Source of the DNA: an uncultured Oscillospiraceae bacterium
GTDB taxonomy: Bacteria > Bacillota > Clostridia > Oscillospirales > Acutalibacteraceae
Assembly: GCA_900546785.1 (NCBI GenBank)
Contig: URED01000028.1
Span: 1-31,860 of the forward strand
Length of the DNA: 31,860 bases
Direction: 5' to 3'
The translations under genes and the position numbers were made by a program. This document shows positions 30,106-31,860 of this stretch, in pieces (position 1 is the first letter of the stretch; each line of letters opens with the position of its first letter). The notes under the pieces were generated by a model. It was not told the origin of the DNA. It saw only the letters and a list, made by a program, of their open reading frames with translations, and ran no database searches.

Positions 30106-31230
30106 CTACCTTTCGGAAATTTTTGTGCGCCTTTGCGCCGTTTCAACAGCGTTTTTTATAAAAGCCTTTGAAGCTTCTACGGCTTTATGCAGGCTTGTAT
30201 AATCATAAGAAACACGAGCATTCTTATTGTATCTCTGCACAAAATCACTGTAATCTTTATATATGCTTGAAGAAAAACCGCAGATTTCGGCAAGGGTTTT
30301 TGTTCTTTCACCTTTTTCGGGATGAAGCGTTGCCACCAGCTGCTTTTCAAATATAACTGAAAATACAGCCGCATGAAAGGAAGAACTTACAACAGCAGCC
30401 GCGTTCGTGATAAGACTTAAAAAATCAATCGGGCCGAGATCGCCTATCCACTCTATGTTTTGGCCGGAAACCGGATTTTTATTGCAGCATATAACCTTTG
30501 CTCCGTACTTTTCGGCAATAAATTGCGCAATTTTTATTAGTTCTCTGTTTTCATCAAGATAATAAAGCAATATATAGTTTGCGCCTTCGCCGCAATGTGA
30601 CTCTGCAGCGAGCTGCGCCCACTCGTCTTTGGAAAGAAGAAGCGTTGGATCAACGCACACATCTGCTTTTCGTTTTGCAATTTTATAGATCAGATCACTT
30701 GCTTTTTGCTCACGAACGGAAATCATATCCAATTTTTTAAGCAGAGCGGAAAACTTTTCTTTTTGATATTCCCGGCTGTTTGAATTGCCGAGGCTTGCCG
30801 CATAGGAGCATTTTACAAAATCACCAGGAAAATTCAGATAATATACATCATCAAAACCGTTTGTGACCGTTGGATTCCACACTTGGTCGCTCCCGGTAAA
30901 GATCAGATCATAATCCAGCCCGTTTTTTACAATTTCTTTTTTGGTGTATTCCGGCGAAAATTTAATCTTTTTTCTGAGTTTATCAAAAAGCCGGTGTTTG
31001 ATTTTGATATGCTCATAATTTTTATATCTTGTAAACGCCTTTTTGGACCATGCCAGCAGATTTTTCTGAAGATTGGGAAGTCCGAGGTATGCCCTTTCTA
31101 TATACGGGCATCTGTAATCCACGACTTCAACGTCCACTCCGATACTTTCAACACTTTTATACAGCGCATAGCATTGCAGCGCGGCTCCGTAGTTATCCGC
31201 TCTTTGAAATGTGATGATACCGACTTTCAT
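30106..31230 (-). CDS. Polysaccharide pyruvyl transferase family protein
   Basis: A 374-residue protein starting MKVGIITFQRADNYGAALQC, the family signature of polysaccharide pyruvyl transferases (WcaK/CsaB-type, GT-B-like fold). Also DLIFTGSDQVWNPTVT, YYLNFPGDFVKCSYAASLG, and SSSFHAAVFSVIFEKQLVAT near the C-terminus. Such enzymes add ketal pyruvate from PEP to sugars in surface polysaccharides; the acceptor is not known here. The ATG at 31230 has AAAGGG about 8 bases upstream and is preferred over a start at 31257. It lies between a glycosyltransferase and a flippase. Confidence 0.88.
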   Translation of the reverse strand: MKVGIITFQRADNYGAALQCYALYKSVESIGVDVEVVDYRCPYIERAYLGLPNLQKNLLAWSKKAFTRYKNYEHIKIKHRLFDKLRKKIKFSPEYTKKEIVKNGLDYDLIFTGSDQVWNPTVTNGFDDVYYLNFPGDFVKCSYAASLGNSNSREYQKEKFSALLKKLDMISVREQKASDLIYKIAKRKADVCVDPTLLLSKDEWAQLAAESHCGEGANYILLYYLDENRELIKIAQFIAEKYGAKVICCNKNPVSGQNIEWIGDLGPIDFLSLITNAAAVVSSSFHAAVFSVIFEKQLVATLHPEKGERTKTLAEICGFSSSIYKDYSDFVQRYNKNARVSYDYTSLHKAVEASKAFIKNAVETAQRRTKISER

Positions 31231-31264
31231 ATACTTAACCCTTTCTGTGATCTGCAAAACGGCT

Positions 31265-31860
31265 TTATTTGATGCTCATAAGCTTTTTAACAAATTGCCG
31301 CGGCAGATGCATACGCATGGAAATGTAAAGCAATTTGTTTTTTAAAATGAACATTCTGTCCTTTGAACCTTCAAGCATTTTACGATAATGATTAAGAGAT
31401 AAGTTGAATTTTTGTACCCATTCATCATAAACAGCCGAATTTTTTTGGCAATAAGCAGTGCATACAATATCCCTTGAAGAAAACACACATCTTCTGTACA
31501 TCATATAAGAATAAGGATTACCGGAATCCTTTAAGAGCTTATAGCCGCGCATTGCCGCTTCATACCTTGAAGCGCAGCTTTCTATCAGTTTATCATGTTT
31601 GCTGTTATAAACAGCGCTTCCCGGCCTTGAAACATAATAATACAAAGCCTTTGGTACATAGGTTACTTTTCTGCAATTACGCAATACATGGATGATCCAC
31701 AGCGCATCTTCCCCGATAATAAGATCTTCGCAAAAAAAAGCGGAACCAGACGGCAGTGAAAACACTAAATCTCTTCTGAAGAGTTTATTACACATGATAA
31801 GTCCCCAAGCACTGTTGCCGATAAATTCGCGCACGGCATCCGCACTGCGCAGCGTTTTCG
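31265..31860 (-). CDS. Glycosyltransferase family 2, C-terminal part (cut by window edge)
   Basis: The frame is open to the window edge (about 198 codons seen). AWGLIMCNKLFRRDLV, then FFCEDLIIGEDALWIIHVLR, are the acceptor/catalytic-base region of GT-A fold family 2 enzymes (the ED motif with catalytic Asp in IGEDALW). YYYVSRPGSAVY follows, usual in this family. The donor-binding N-terminal half (DxD) lies beyond the window. The last 60 residues are basic and helical. First gene seen of the surface-polysaccharide cluster; it ends 34 bases before the pyruvyl transferase start. Confidence 0.88.
   Translation of the reverse strand, partial: KTLRSADAVREFIGNSAWGLIMCNKLFRRDLVFSLPSGSAFFCEDLIIGEDALWIIHVLRNCRKVTYVPKALYYYVSRPGSAVYNSKHDKLIESCASRYEAAMRGYKLLKDSGNPYSYMMYRRCVFSSRDIVCTAYCQKNSAVYDEWVQKFNLSLNHYRKMLEGSKDRMFILKNKLLYISMRMHLPRQFVKKLMSIK

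Overview
The window looks like a chromosome segment of a low-to-mid GC Gram-positive anaerobe of the Clostridia, probably Ruminococcaceae/Oscillospiraceae-like. The grounds are the yloU-yloV(fakA)-recG gene order, the YmdB phosphodiesterase, strong AGGAGG ribosome binding sites, and a resident conjugative element of the Tn1549/CTn type. No database search was possible; family names come from recognising motifs in the translations.

Region 1 (1 to about 17.6 kb, nearly all minus strand) is one end of an integrative conjugative element (ICE). Its left part holds the type IV secretion genes: VirB4/TraE (cut by the window edge), a small conjugation protein, PrgI, a VirB6/TrbL-like membrane protein and a DUF3852 protein. 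It also holds a class B sortase, a 1311-residue thioester/CnaB/VaFE cell-wall adhesin and a Thr/Lys-rich lipoprotein. Its right part is the usual module of small accessory proteins of this ICE family: SpoVG-like, YodL/DUF3846, DUF3849, two AbrB-type proteins, a Dam-type adenine methylase, DUF3789, an LPD28-type protein, a C5 cytosine methylase and DUF4314. Two things here are not routine. An FRG-domain gene with its own promoter and terminator sits inside the transfer operon. The dam gene has an ATC codon where the start codon should be, behind a perfect Shine-Dalgarno that can be sequestered by a set of mutually exclusive hairpins.

Region 2 (about 17.6 to 21.7 kb) is very AT-rich and is bounded by two diverged direct copies, each about 310 bp, of the same ICE end: the start of the terminal ICE gene, a terminator, and a 5'-truncated tRNA-Asn with its own terminator. 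The right copy is heavily decayed. I read this as the remains of an older related ICE next to the present one. Between the copies lies a compact minus-strand operon with no recognisable family except an intact metallo-beta-lactamase-fold protein carrying two cysteine clusters (candidate cargo or defence system), and a frameshifted DUF4417 gene.

Region 3 (21.8 to 28.7 kb) is chromosomal core: tRNA-Gln(CTG) on the minus strand, then plus-strand ymdB and a family 5 solute-binding lipoprotein, then a promoter and the Asp23/YloU - FakA/YloV - RecG operon, ending in a strong bidirectional terminator.

Region 4 (28.7 kb to the end, minus strand) is part of a surface polysaccharide cluster: a glycosyltransferase (cut by the window edge), a polysaccharide pyruvyl transferase and a Wzx-like flippase.
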